Shown: positions 47,701-64,000 of the stretch, in pieces
Position numbering within the stretch: the first letter of the stretch is position 1
Layout: each line of letters starts with the position of its first letter
From: Littorina saxatilis
Lineage: Eukaryota; Mollusca; Gastropoda; Littorinimorpha; Littorinidae
Reading direction: 5' to 3'
Length of the DNA: 64,000 nucleotides
NCBI RefSeq assembly: GCF_037325665.1
Contig: NC_090261.1
Span: 26,565,413-26,629,412, forward strand
Program-made: the position numbers and the translations under genes
Notes under the pieces: model-generated
Told to the model about the DNA's origin: nothing
The model's database searches: none
The model's input: the letters and a program-made list of their open reading frames with translations, nothing else

Positions 47701-50700
47701 GCTTCTTGTCATGATACACGCCATGGTGAGGGATGTACCACGATCTGTCGTTCTCTACTTCGTCTCTTGGAATCTTCTCAGCGTGGCCGCTCTCGATGAT
47801 CTCGCTCATGAACTTGCAGTAGTCTTGTGCGTACATAGAGTCTTTCTCAAACCGGCGACTCAGCGAGTTGAGTCTCTTCAGTGCAACATCACGATTTGGG
47901 GGAAGCTCAGGGTTATCTGCACGAAAGGGTAAGGGCATTTCGTAGTGGCTCTTCTCATTCACCTTGATGGATCTTGCCAGGATCTCCATGAACTTGACGT
48001 CCTCTTGGGACCTGTTTCCCGTCTCCGATTCAACAAAATCCCTTTCCATGACCTGGAGTGCGTCGGAGATGCTGGGTTCGGCGAGCGTCGTGCGATATAC
48101 GAAAGTGACTGATTCACCTTCGTACTCGCTGGGACAATACTGTTCTGTTAGAGACACGTGCATCACGTCATGGACAGACTGTTTTGGCGACACTTGTCCC
48201 AGTATCGTCCAACCCAACGGTGTGAGCACGGCGTATGGGTCTCCCTTGATGACTCTCTCTGGCATGAATAGCTCTGCATGATCGTAGCCAATCAACAACC
48301 CGGGAGTGCAGCCTTCGAGCAATGGGGGAATCTCGCTGGCAATATGGCTCAAATGCTTGATGTTACGAGCAGTCTCTGATGTTGGTATGTTCTCAGTGTC
48401 ATTGGTGAGATGGTCCGTCGTGTAGAGCGTTTTCAGGTTGTGGGAAACATTGGAGTTGAGGGCCTTGACACACAATCCGGTCACTCTCTGACATTCGATA
48501 TGAGTGTTCTGAGAAGTCATAGTGTTCAGCCTCAATGACGCTGGCTCGGAATGAGTGTTCAGCTTGTCACTCAAAGATTCAGTAACGAAGGAGATGCAAG
48601 ACATGGTGTCAAGCAGCGCGTATGTCGTATGCTCTACCGTGGGATTCTCTTTCGTCGAAACTCTGACCGGAACAATCATGGTAGCTCTGACTGGTCTGTC
48701 TGACTTGTTGGTCGTCGCGAATGCTGATCCAGAGGCAGAAACACGGGCATCTTGACTGATACAGACAAACCTTGAAGAATCTGGCGGTCCCCGTGCATTC
48801 CGTTGCTGATTGGGAAACTTCTTCCTGTAGCTAGGCGCTCCATGCAGCATAGTGAGATGTGGGCCTTGGCACTTGTCACATATCGCCCTAGTAGTGCAGT
48901 CTACACTTCTATGGTCAGTCTTTCTGGCACAGGAGAAACACAAGGACGTTTCGTACATGAAGTGTTTCCTGTCCTCAACGGGAATCTCATCGAACCTCTG
49001 GCATCTGAGTAGAGGATGAGAAGAAGAGCTGGTCGGAAAACGAACGGTACAAAAGGGACAGACTTCGTCGCAGTTCGTACTCAGGACAGTTTTAGCGTGG
49101 TGCTGACATCTGTCACACTCTTGACATGTAGAACAATCCGTACTGTACGATGTTTTCTTGGGGACTGCTGAACTGGCGGTCTGTGAGGTGGAAGAGGCGG
49201 CAGATTTGCTGGAGGAGAAAAGGGGCTCGCAAAGGATGTCTGCCTCTGTCTTGATGAAAGCTGACAACTCCTCAAAGGTAGGGTAGCGTTTCTTCTCGTT
49301 CTTGGTCTTGTTTACTTTCCGCACCCAGTTTCTCACCAACCAATCTGGAAGCTTGCTCATGAGTGTCTTGTGATAGGCTTGGTCTTCCAGATTCTGTAGC
49401 TGGCCTATCACTCGGCTCGCCACAAGGCATTGTCCAAGAAAGTCCGAGAAGGCGCGGAGGGCTTGTCCATCTTTGGGTTTGATTACCGGCCATGCATCTA
49501 GTTTCTCTCGGAAGGCTCTGGCAACGACGAAAGAACTGCCGAATCTTTCCTCCAGCGTCTGAAGGGCCTGCTGATAGGCCTGAGCATCCCTGATTAGAAA
49601 GAGTCCCTTGACCGCATCCTTCGCCGGACCGTCCAAGTACTTCTCCAAGTAGAGGAGCTTTTCCTCTGCAGAAACGCCCTGCCGCTCAATCAAAAGCGTG
49701 AATGAGGACCTCCAGAGAGGGTACGTCAAAGGATCTCCTGAAAACGTAGTGGGCTCCTGCGTCGGTAACCTGTTGATCAGGAGAGCCTCAGCTAGAGTAC
49801 GAGCTAGGGCAGAACCCTCGGAGAGCGCTGGCTGGCCTTGCATCTGAGGAAGGTATGCATCTTGCCCGTAGTAGACGTCTGAAGGGCTCGTGACCGGAGC
49901 CTCTTGAAAACCATGCTGTGTGTAGTCAGTGTCAGGAGCAAAGCTTGCAGCGTGGTCATATTGCTGTGTTTGCATGGGAGGATGCATGACAGAAGGCCCA
50001 TATGCAAAGCTTGGCACATAGGTCGGAGACTCTCGGGAGGTCATGGCAGGAAAAGGACCAGGGAAAGGCCCGGGAAAAGGTCTCGCTGATGGATTGAGGG
50101 ATTTGTGAGGGAAACGGGAAGGCGCGTAGATCTGGCGAGGACGATCTTCGTGGCTTGGAATCTCAGCTTTGACAAACTGAGGCCGAAAGGAGGTCGCGAA
50201 TTGGCCTCCGACTCTTGTCGTCATCGTGGTGGCTGTAGTCATCGTCGTAGTGGTAGGAGCCGTGGCTGTGACTGCTGCTGGAAGTGGGTGAAAAGCTGAG
50301 AAAGGTTGGGCACGGGTCCTGGAGATGCCTCGAAGAGTGTCGCGGATATCCTCGGCGGCCGACTGGAGATGCGAAGGGGCATAAGCCCTGACCTCCGTGG
50401 GCTGCTGAAGTGGCGGGAGTCCAGGCTTGGCTGCCGCAGGCTGATGTTGCCCAGAGACGAGGGTGTTGGCTGCCGGCTGGTGACGCGGGCGGGCGTAGGT
50501 GTCGGCTGTCGCAGGCTTATATGTATCTTGTGTGTGCTGTGTGTGCCTATCATACCCTACCGCCACATCTCCTATGCTCTCTGTGTGTGTACCTACATGC
50601 AGGGTGCTGTGAGTACCTAGGTACCTATCAATGGGGCTGTCACGAGGTAGTTGGGGCATGAATCTTTCTCTAGCCCTTTGCTGGTCTTCTATGTCAGTTT

Positions 50701-51691
50701 TAATGATCTTAAAAACTTCATGCTCTTCTTGCATCTTGCCTTCTCTCTCCACCCTCTCCAGTGCAGCCTTAACTTCTTTTTCTTTTTTCTTCAAAGCTAA
50801 CCTTTCATCTTGAGCTTCTCTCTCTAAACGAGCACACTCTCTTTCCATCTCTCTTCTTTCCAACTCTCTTTCCATCTCTGCCTTCTTCTCAGCAGCGAGA
50901 GCCATGGTCCTAGAAGCCTTCTCTTCTAAAAGCAAAAGAGTCTCTTCTTGTCTGGCCCTTTCATCTGCGACCATTTGCTGGGACCTAAATCTCGCTGCAC
51001 TAACCGCCAAAGAAGCATCTAGAGAAACCTCTCTAGCACCTCCAGAAGCGACTGTGGAAGTCAAGTCCGAGCTGGAGGCGTACGGGTCTAACTTGGGAAA
51101 GAGACTGCGGTATTGTTCTTTGAGTGTCTCCGTTTGCATGTGCATATCGCTCAAATCCTCTTCTATAGCTACATCACTTTCAGCCACTTGACAAAGCCTC
51201 GAGTTCGCTACATTCAGCTCGTTTAGGCGCTCACAGAGGCTTATCTTATGCACTTTAAGGACTCTCTTTTTGTCTGGTGTTTCCCTAAAGGCTGTGCACA
51301 ACTCGCTGATCATAATCTTATGAGCTCGGCTTAGGGCCCAGTACTTGTCTGACAGTTCCCTCACCTCAGCATTAAGTCTAGCCCTAACAATGGCGGGGCC
51401 TCTTTCTTCTCTACTTCGTTGAGCGAGATGCTCTGCACTTGCAGCCTGTTGGGAGGGCTCAGTTCCTAAACCTTCCTGTGTAGGAGAATGTTCAGCTTGA
51501 GAGGGAAAGTTATCTGAATTCAAAGTGTCTTGGGTCTGAGTGGGTTCAGCTAGAGACTCGCCCTGAGCGCCATCATGGTCGCCTTCATTCTTACGACTAT
51601 CAGTGTCCGAAGCAAAATGTTCATCCCTTTCTAACTTCAAAGTGTAAGGGGATAGCTCGGCGCTCTCATGAGAAGGTAATTTCTCATCCAT
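44750..51691 (-). CDS. gag-pol polyprotein frame of the BEL/Pao element
   Basis: One frame of 2313 codons. Parts in order, with approximate residues: charged coiled coil 245-335; proline/glutamine-rich stretch 350-640; DUF1759-type gag segment 645-800; Cys/His cluster 880-955; aspartic-protease-like segment near 1000-1100; reverse transcriptase about 1290-1560 with the catalytic box YVDD near 1460; Pao-type A17/RNase H region about 1560-1760; HHCC integrase zinc domain 1930-1975; integrase core 2000-2115; DUF5641-type C-terminal domain 2200-2300. Its base composition is more GC-rich than the flanks. This is element sequence, not a host gene. Confidence 0.93.
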   Translation of the reverse strand: MDEKLPSHESAELSPYTLKLERDEHFASDTDSRKNEGDHDGAQGESLAEPTQTQDTLNSDNFPSQAEHSPTQEGLGTEPSQQAASAEHLAQRSREERGPAIVRARLNAEVRELSDKYWALSRAHKIMISELCTAFRETPDKKRVLKVHKISLCERLNELNVANSRLCQVAESDVAIEEDLSDMHMQTETLKEQYRSLFPKLDPYASSSDLTSTVASGGAREVSLDASLAVSAARFRSQQMVADERARQEETLLLLEEKASRTMALAAEKKAEMERELERREMERECARLEREAQDERLALKKKEKEVKAALERVEREGKMQEEHEVFKIIKTDIEDQQRARERFMPQLPRDSPIDRYLGTHSTLHVGTHTESIGDVAVGYDRHTQHTQDTYKPATADTYARPRHQPAANTLVSGQHQPAAAKPGLPPLQQPTEVRAYAPSHLQSAAEDIRDTLRGISRTRAQPFSAFHPLPAAVTATAPTTTTMTTATTMTTRVGGQFATSFRPQFVKAEIPSHEDRPRQIYAPSRFPHKSLNPSARPFPGPFPGPFPAMTSRESPTYVPSFAYGPSVMHPPMQTQQYDHAASFAPDTDYTQHGFQEAPVTSPSDVYYGQDAYLPQMQGQPALSEGSALARTLAEALLINRLPTQEPTTFSGDPLTYPLWRSSFTLLIERQGVSAEEKLLYLEKYLDGPAKDAVKGLFLIRDAQAYQQALQTLEERFGSSFVVARAFREKLDAWPVIKPKDGQALRAFSDFLGQCLVASRVIGQLQNLEDQAYHKTLMSKLPDWLVRNWVRKVNKTKNEKKRYPTFEELSAFIKTEADILCEPLFSSSKSAASSTSQTASSAVPKKTSYSTDCSTCQECDRCQHHAKTVLSTNCDEVCPFCTVRFPTSSSSHPLLRCQRFDEIPVEDRKHFMYETSLCFSCARKTDHRSVDCTTRAICDKCQGPHLTMLHGAPSYRKKFPNQQRNARGPPDSSRFVCISQDARVSASGSAFATTNKSDRPVRATMIVPVRVSTKENPTVEHTTYALLDTMSCISFVTESLSDKLNTHSEPASLRLNTMTSQNTHIECQRVTGLCVKALNSNVSHNLKTLYTTDHLTNDTENIPTSETARNIKHLSHIASEIPPLLEGCTPGLLIGYDHAELFMPERVIKGDPYAVLTPLGWTILGQVSPKQSVHDVMHVSLTEQYCPSEYEGESVTFVYRTTLAEPSISDALQVMERDFVESETGNRSQEDVKFMEILARSIKVNEKSHYEMPLPFRADNPELPPNRDVALKRLNSLSRRFEKDSMYAQDYCKFMSEIIESGHAEKIPRDEVENDRSWYIPHHGVYHDKKPGKIRVVFDCSAQKHGQSLNGALLQGPDLFNSLVGVLCRFRKGEIAFSCDVEKMFHQFHVTKEHRDFLRFLWWEDGDRTRPPVDYRMRVHIFGAVSSPGCANYALQQAGRDHSHEDEDAAQFLQNDFYVDDGLHAANDVSSAAKVLMGAREICSKRKLHLHKITSNSDELLSLFPPEECSASKRQNLGSAVDTGTLERTLGLQWCIEDDTFTFAPDLKEKPKTRRGVLATVAALFDPLGFLAPFILKGKIILQEACRKTSEWDEELDEVLEGLWKSWMDELPGLRQVSIPRNFVPSTLGTLTQVQLHHFSDASTRGYGQCSYLRLKDENDRVHCSLVMAKGRVAPLKQVTVPRLELQAATLSAKMSSFLEKELKYEKLEHVFWTDSTIVLAYLANQQKRFHVFVANRISQILRVSSVSQWNHVPTEQNPADHASRGLSVKELNASTWFKGPQFLWQSDIPRGNITATVERDNLEVRSCRVTSIAETSDVGMEATFAKFSRWSFLVRGIAKVLRFLNTKRNMPVLEVLASEATAEEKIVLATQREFFSAPSKSREETLKKLNVEKDEKGFYRVGGRLRNAKNLIWSKPKLLPQDCHVSKLLIAEAHETLGHAGRTNVIHHIRSRGYWIFGIRRVVAQVLKDCVTCKKMYGKEASQKMADLPLDRVEESAPFTSCGMDCFGPFIVAEGRRQVKRYGLMITCLSMRAIHLEVLDDLSADALINGLRNVIAIRGPIRTLRCDRGTNFVGASRELREAWNSIEKEELKKRLEDRQCEWIFNTPKASHMGGVWERQIGTVRRILNGLMRKYPSRLSTSTLRTFLLEVMAIVNSRPLSVESLEDPTGPLPLTQNHILTMKAVGVLPIPGIFHGADVEARKKWRRVQRLADEFWRLWRLDFLASLRRRRKWLLPQRNVAVGDVVVLRDEAVCRADWPLGLVTEVRPSDDGLVRTCKLKTVKVTSKTSHSTFYYWRPISKLTVLVKADPDTQ

Positions 51692-52047
51692 ACTTTAAGT
51701 CAAGTGAAAACGTAGAGGTTAACAAAGACTTGCGAAATATAGAGAAACAAAATTCAAAACGGCACACCTCGGGTCACTCACTAGAGGGGAAGAAAATACG
51801 AAGTACGAAGTGTGCAATGCTATGGTCAACAAACCTAAAATAATGCCTAAGTTGCTCTGCTCTGGGCCCGACAAAAATAAATTAAAATATTGTTCGCTAG
51901 ATACGAAACACAGTTCCTTTAAGACAAAAGGTTCATGATCTCTTCACAAGATTCGTAAGGATAAGAAGTTCAAAAGTCAGCGGCCCTAATCACAGGCCTA
52001 CAAAAGTTCATAAAGTTCTTTGTCGAAAACAATCCAAAATGTTCCAA

Positions 52048-52065
52048 AAAATATCAAAGTTTCCA
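52048..52065 (-). other. Candidate primer-binding site of the BEL/Pao element
   Basis: One base inside the 5' LTR the minus strand reads TGGAAACTTTGATAT, starting with the TGG expected to pair with a tRNA CCA end. The priming tRNA cannot be named from this alone. Confidence 0.4.
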
Positions 52066-52066
52066 C

Positions 52067-53179
52067 TGTGCTTGCCCTTGAGTAGCTGTAAGATTCTGTG
52101 ATGGCTTATATAAATTCTGGAGGATGTAATTTTGGTGCTATAAAGAACCGACGCGCTCACAAAACAAAACGAACACTAGAATTGGAAAATTAATTAAAGT
52201 TTATTGTGAATATGGTCATACTTGTCGATGTCATAGTAATTCGGAATCAGCTCATAATATCAATATATAAAAGGCTAAACATAAATCTATGGAGAGGCTA
52301 AGTAACCTATATCGGAGCGTGGCGGAAAAACTAATCTAAGTTTAGAAAGTGAATTAAAGCTAAAATGTGAAGTAGAAAGGACTAGTTTGAGTGAGAGTGC
52401 AGAACAGTAGAGTGTGAAGCGTGGAGCATGGAGCGAGAAGCGCGGAGCGAGAAGCGCGGAGCGTGAAGCGAGAAGCGCGGAGCGTGAAGCGAGAAGCGCG
52501 GAGCGGTGGAAACTTTGACAGCATCAATAATCTAAAACAGACTCAAGGCGAGCAACTGAACCTGAACTACAAAATAACTTAAAAACAAAACTGGAGGCTG
52601 GCAGAAAACACTGGGCCCCGGAACAGAGCAAAAAAATCTATCTATCCTAAAACATCTTGTTCCGTGAACGGCTTCCCAGTAAGTGACGACGAATACAGGC
52701 TATCCACCACAGAGGTGAACTAAAAATACTGCGCGTTACTACAATATTACTGTTGCAAAACATGCGTCCCGTGCTCTCCGGGGAAAAACTCCATAGGCTG
52801 TCCAGCGTGAGCCATACAGGCACATGAAATTAAAATCAGAAAAACGCCGGCCACACTACCTTGTTTATAAATTAGTTCGTTACAATATTTAACGTCATTA
52901 CACCAAAAACAAAGGTCGTACCAGGACGCTCATACTTAATAAAGAAAAATAAGAGGATAAAGAGCGAGCTAGACCCGCACGCGAACCTACAGAGGTGGCT
53001 GCAAAATGGGAACAAATAGGGACAAAAGTGAAATAAGATAATAAAAGTGAAAGAACAAAAAGGGAAAGCCACCACCACGGAAAGTCGCATGCGAGTCAAG
53101 CTAGAAACATGACTAAAAAACACAAGCAAAACAAAAAGAATCTAGATACACAGAAGGCTCCTTAGCAGGGGCATTCACA
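52067..53179 (-). repeat. 5' LTR of the BEL/Pao element
   Basis: Direct repeat of 42854-43956, about 1113 bases. Since the element reads on the minus strand, this right-hand copy is the 5' LTR. It contains a short GAGAAGCGCGGAGC-like tandem tract whose copy number differs slightly from the other LTR. Confidence 0.93.
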
Positions 53180-53290
53180 GATGCAATTATCCACCTGCAC
53201 TTATGACATAATGACCGAGGTATTGTACGTGCGACAGTGGTACGCAGGAGTGGGACATGGATACCGTCTCTGAGTCTGCATATGAAATTA
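53180..53290 (-). mobile_element. Right half of the SINE split by the BEL/Pao insertion
   Basis: Continues the SINE from 42853. The block GGATACCGTCTCTGAGTC is shared exactly with the copy at 55260-55277. The tRNA-like head is missing, so this copy was 5' truncated before or independently of the LTR insertion. Confidence 0.7.
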
Positions 53291-54195
53291 ACCTTTAACC
53301 CTTTAAAGAAACTGGTCAGCAATCATTGAGACTACTCGACCTCCATGTTGGCTTTTGACTTTATTAGTTCATTTGTGGAACCTGATCGGGTAAATCCGCC
53401 TCGCTTACCTCGGCTTTTCCTGTCTTACGCCAACCTATCAGGACAATTGTATACTACCACGAATCCGTCGCAGAATTGCAGTGTTCCGACTCCTTGAAAG
53501 AAAGTCAATGAAACTTGGTAGTTATTTTTACTTTAATAGATAAACGCCTGAACCGTGGCTGAAAGCTCAAGGGTATATGGGCGGGTAAAATGGGAGAAGC
53601 ACAGTAACTTTTAATGAAGTCGATTTCTTCAACTGTACTCGCATAAACGTGCTCCTGTAGTAGCTATATTTTGATGGTCGTGACGAGCTTGTCTCAAATA
53701 TAGCTTGCACATGTTTTTATTCTTATCACAAAACAGGCGTAGCCTACACATTCCAATAAAAGCAAGATCATTACAATGGCCGTCAAGCTACGCTGGAGAC
53801 CTGGATCCTGAATGCCTATTTTCCTATCTACACAGTACAGGGTCAAGTTCAACCTCACCGCCCCCTGAAAGATTTTTTATATTTTAAAACCATGTGACGA
53901 AGGAAAAGGGAATTTTCTTGTTGAGTGTCACACAGCATGCCGATAGACCATGATGGAATATTTGCCAGCGCTGCAAGGATGAAAGTGAGAGGTATATGCT
54001 CAGCTTGCATTGCTCACGTAATCTTGGGGTTACACAAATGTGTATGAAACTGTATTTATCCAAAAGTCGATTTAAAATGGTTTTTCTTTCTAACGCTCAA
54101 ACACAATCAAGAAATCACGCGCACGCACGCAAACTCACTCACAAGACAGACAGACAGACACACAAACACACACAGTGACTCATACACACATACCA

Positions 54196-54281
<86 letters not shown>

Positions 54282-55070
54282 AAACTGAGTACCAGTGTGG
54301 ATTCTCTTGCAAGTTTTTTTCTTCTCCGAGTCACTCTTCAGCACCGAAAGTCAGTTCGGGACTGACAATTATATTAGCAAGTACTATTTAGAATGAAATT
54401 AAATAAGCACAACTTTGTCCATTCACATATAAGATAAAACTTTGACTTAAAATGCAATACTGTCGCAAAACAACTGCTAGAATAACATTTGACAACATGA
54501 AAATAGCAAAGCAAACGCTTAGACATTACATTAACATACTTGCTTTTTTCATAAAACAGCAAAACATATCAATTCTCACCATGGTTTTAACATCTAGGAC
54601 GAAATGCAAGACAAAATGCCATAGACTAGTAGCCTACATGTATCAAGGAACATTGCATAGCATGATACAGAATAACAATCTTGAAAACAAATAAATAAGA
54701 CAACAGACGGGACTGAGCGTTTTGCAACGTAATCCAACGTTACAACCAGTAACACATCAAATAAGTTAAGCATAACATGAATAAATAAGTAGCACATACC
54801 AAAACAAACCAGATCAGACAAATCGAATGCGAATTGAAGGGCTTCTACTCGAATTATTCCAACTAAAATAACTATGTGCTTTTTTGTAATGATTTTGGAA
54901 TCGTTTTCCAGACTCACTATAACATGGTGATTCTTCCACACAAATAGCATTCTTGAATACACATATCAATGTACAACAACGTCTTTATTTTATGCATAAA
55001 AACATTCTGGTCAGAAACTGCGAAACGCATGTCCACACACTCATCAGACAATAAAAAATACCGCTGTCAA
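53291..55070. other. Spacer between the SINE fragment and the intact SINE
   Basis: Apart from the CA repeat at 54184-54280 I see no gene, RNA gene or recognised element. An AT-rich stretch spans 54380-54970. Confidence 0.5.
54184..54280 (+). repeat. (CA)n microsatellite
   Basis: Long pure CA repeat in the spacer between the BEL/Pao element and the LRRC74A-like gene. Confidence 0.9.
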
Positions 55071-55382
55071 AGTTAATTTCATTTTCATTTTACACGTTAT
55101 TGTCCTATTACTGAGAAATTCGCCAGTAGAACGCTAGCAGCAACATGAGTGTCATTGCCCAGGTGTGTACGCGTGTAGGTGTAATCTTCCATTTGCACAT
55201 CTGGCAGGATGACCCTGGTCTTTCACGTGCCACGGTGGTGACACAGGGGTGGGACGTGGATACCGTCTCTGAGTCATTACATACAGTTGACCCGTGTCCA
55301 TCCCGGCTGAGATTCGAACCTCTGACCGAGGATCATAAGTCCAGTGCTGTACAAATTCACCTGCCAGAATCCCTGGCAAGTG
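55071..55382 (-). mobile_element. tRNA-derived SINE, reverse orientation
   Basis: Read on the minus strand, a tRNA-like head with a B box inside GTCAGAGGTTCGAATCTC is followed by a body and an AATGAAAATGAAA tail. It is the paralogue of the SINE interrupted by the LTR element. Confidence 0.75.
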
Positions 55383-56164
55383 TACGCCTTGTGTAATAAA
55401 TACTGAGTGTCTTTCTTAGCTCTGACAGTCGTCGGATGGGGACCCTGACATGATAACACCATGGTGAGTGTCTGTCTCTCGCGAATAGCTGATTCGTAAT
55501 AATGCACACACATATCATTGCGTTTGCAGTCACATCTTTTGCAGTCCACGAGCCTTCACCTTTTCAGATCATTTGCAGTGAAGTCTCGCATACATGTAGT
55601 CTACTGCCCGAATTGTGTTAAGATAAATGGTTATGCTGAATAGGCTGCGAAGACACTCGTTTTGCATGTACACCGTGATATAGTAACGTCACACTGGTAA
55701 GCCTGGGTCGTATAGATTTTGTCCGAAAACCACATTTGTATTCTCGACACAAAAGAGGCCAAGTACTGTCTTGTCTGTTTTCCCTTCCAAAGTGCAAGGT
55801 TGACGGCGAACGGGAGGTTTTTTTCAGAGTCAAAATATTGAATCCTCCATTTGTAATATGTCCAATACTGATACAGCTTCCGTTTTTAACTTTGGCACAC
55901 ATTTGATTGATATGTTCACTTTGGTTTTCAGAACCAAACATCTGTGAAATGGATAGGTCAGACACTTCCGGGAACCTCTTTGGTGATAACACGTCACAAG
56001 ATACGTCACTTCCTACGGGGAAGCAAATGCAGTGCTTCATCTTGGAATAGTTTGTTCGCTTACTATGAATCCTTGAAGGTTTCCACTGGGCGCTCTTTGT
56101 CTCCGTTCACTTTCCAGTGAAATCAAATGCGATATTTCTGGTATAGTAGTTAATAGAAGTTCAA

Positions 56165-63986
<7,822 letters not shown>

Positions 63987-64000
63987 CTATACACACATAA

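Larger units (their letters stand above)
42854..53179 (-). mobile_element. BEL/Pao-type LTR retrotransposon, looks whole
   Basis: A 10.3-kb element with two direct LTRs of about 1.1 kb, each with TG/CA ends in both orientations, a 5-bp target duplication GATGC at 42849-42853 and 53180-53184, and a single long gag-pol frame between. The 5-bp duplication and the order of parts in the frame fit BEL/Pao. The LTRs differ at about ten positions plus a small change in a short tandem tract, near 1%, so insertion is recent. It is inserted in an older tRNA-derived SINE. No breaks were noticed in the main frame, and no envelope-like frame was seen. Confidence 0.93.

Noticed and set aside
44750-51691. 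Novel large host gene
   Set aside because: Order of gag, protease, reverse transcriptase, RNase H and integrase parts, flanking LTRs and GATGC duplication show it is a BEL/Pao element.

Overview
The window looks like nuclear DNA from a mollusc, most likely a caenogastropod snail. The host genes are split into many short exons with GT/AG introns. One gene is an MSP130-type biomineralisation glycoprotein. Introns and spacers are full of tRNA-derived SINEs, MITEs, long (CA)n and (CT)n tracts and minisatellites. The species is inferred from this general character, not from a marker gene.

Layout. 1-8500: spacer with foldback and terminal-inverted-repeat elements, including TTAA-flanked MITEs at 3.6-5.5 kb and a MITE with an 8-bp target duplication at 5.5-6.2 kb. 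8.7-25.6 kb, plus strand: a complete-looking SLC16/monocarboxylate-transporter-family gene in nine coding exons. Its introns hold a 17-bp satellite, a Helentron-like repeat, two copies of a CCCGGCTTCGCCC-headed element (one carrying a pogo/Tigger-like insertion) and a 37-bp tandem array. 26.8-40.2 kb, minus strand: an MSP130-like secreted glycoprotein in ten coding exons, convergent with the transporter. 42.9-53.2 kb, minus strand: a young, whole-looking BEL/Pao LTR retrotransposon with one long gag-pol frame and 1.1-kb LTRs, inserted into an older SINE. 56.2-64.0 kb, minus strand: the 3' part of an LRRC74A-like leucine-rich-repeat gene running off the right edge.

The three host genes have unrelated products (membrane transporter, secreted or surface glycoprotein, LRR protein) and show no sign of acting as a pathway.

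The most unusual signal is that fragments of exon edges, often with their splice sites, have been duplicated in tandem next to the parent exon in all three host genes. The extreme case is about 23 copies of a 79-bp unit in the LRRC74A-like gene. Each unit carries an acceptor-like site, an in-frame 39-nt mini-exon and a donor-like GT, so the array could add any number of 13-residue blocks without breaking the frame. Exon boundaries were assigned by eye from splice consensus, frame continuity and remembered protein families; no alignment or transcript data were available.
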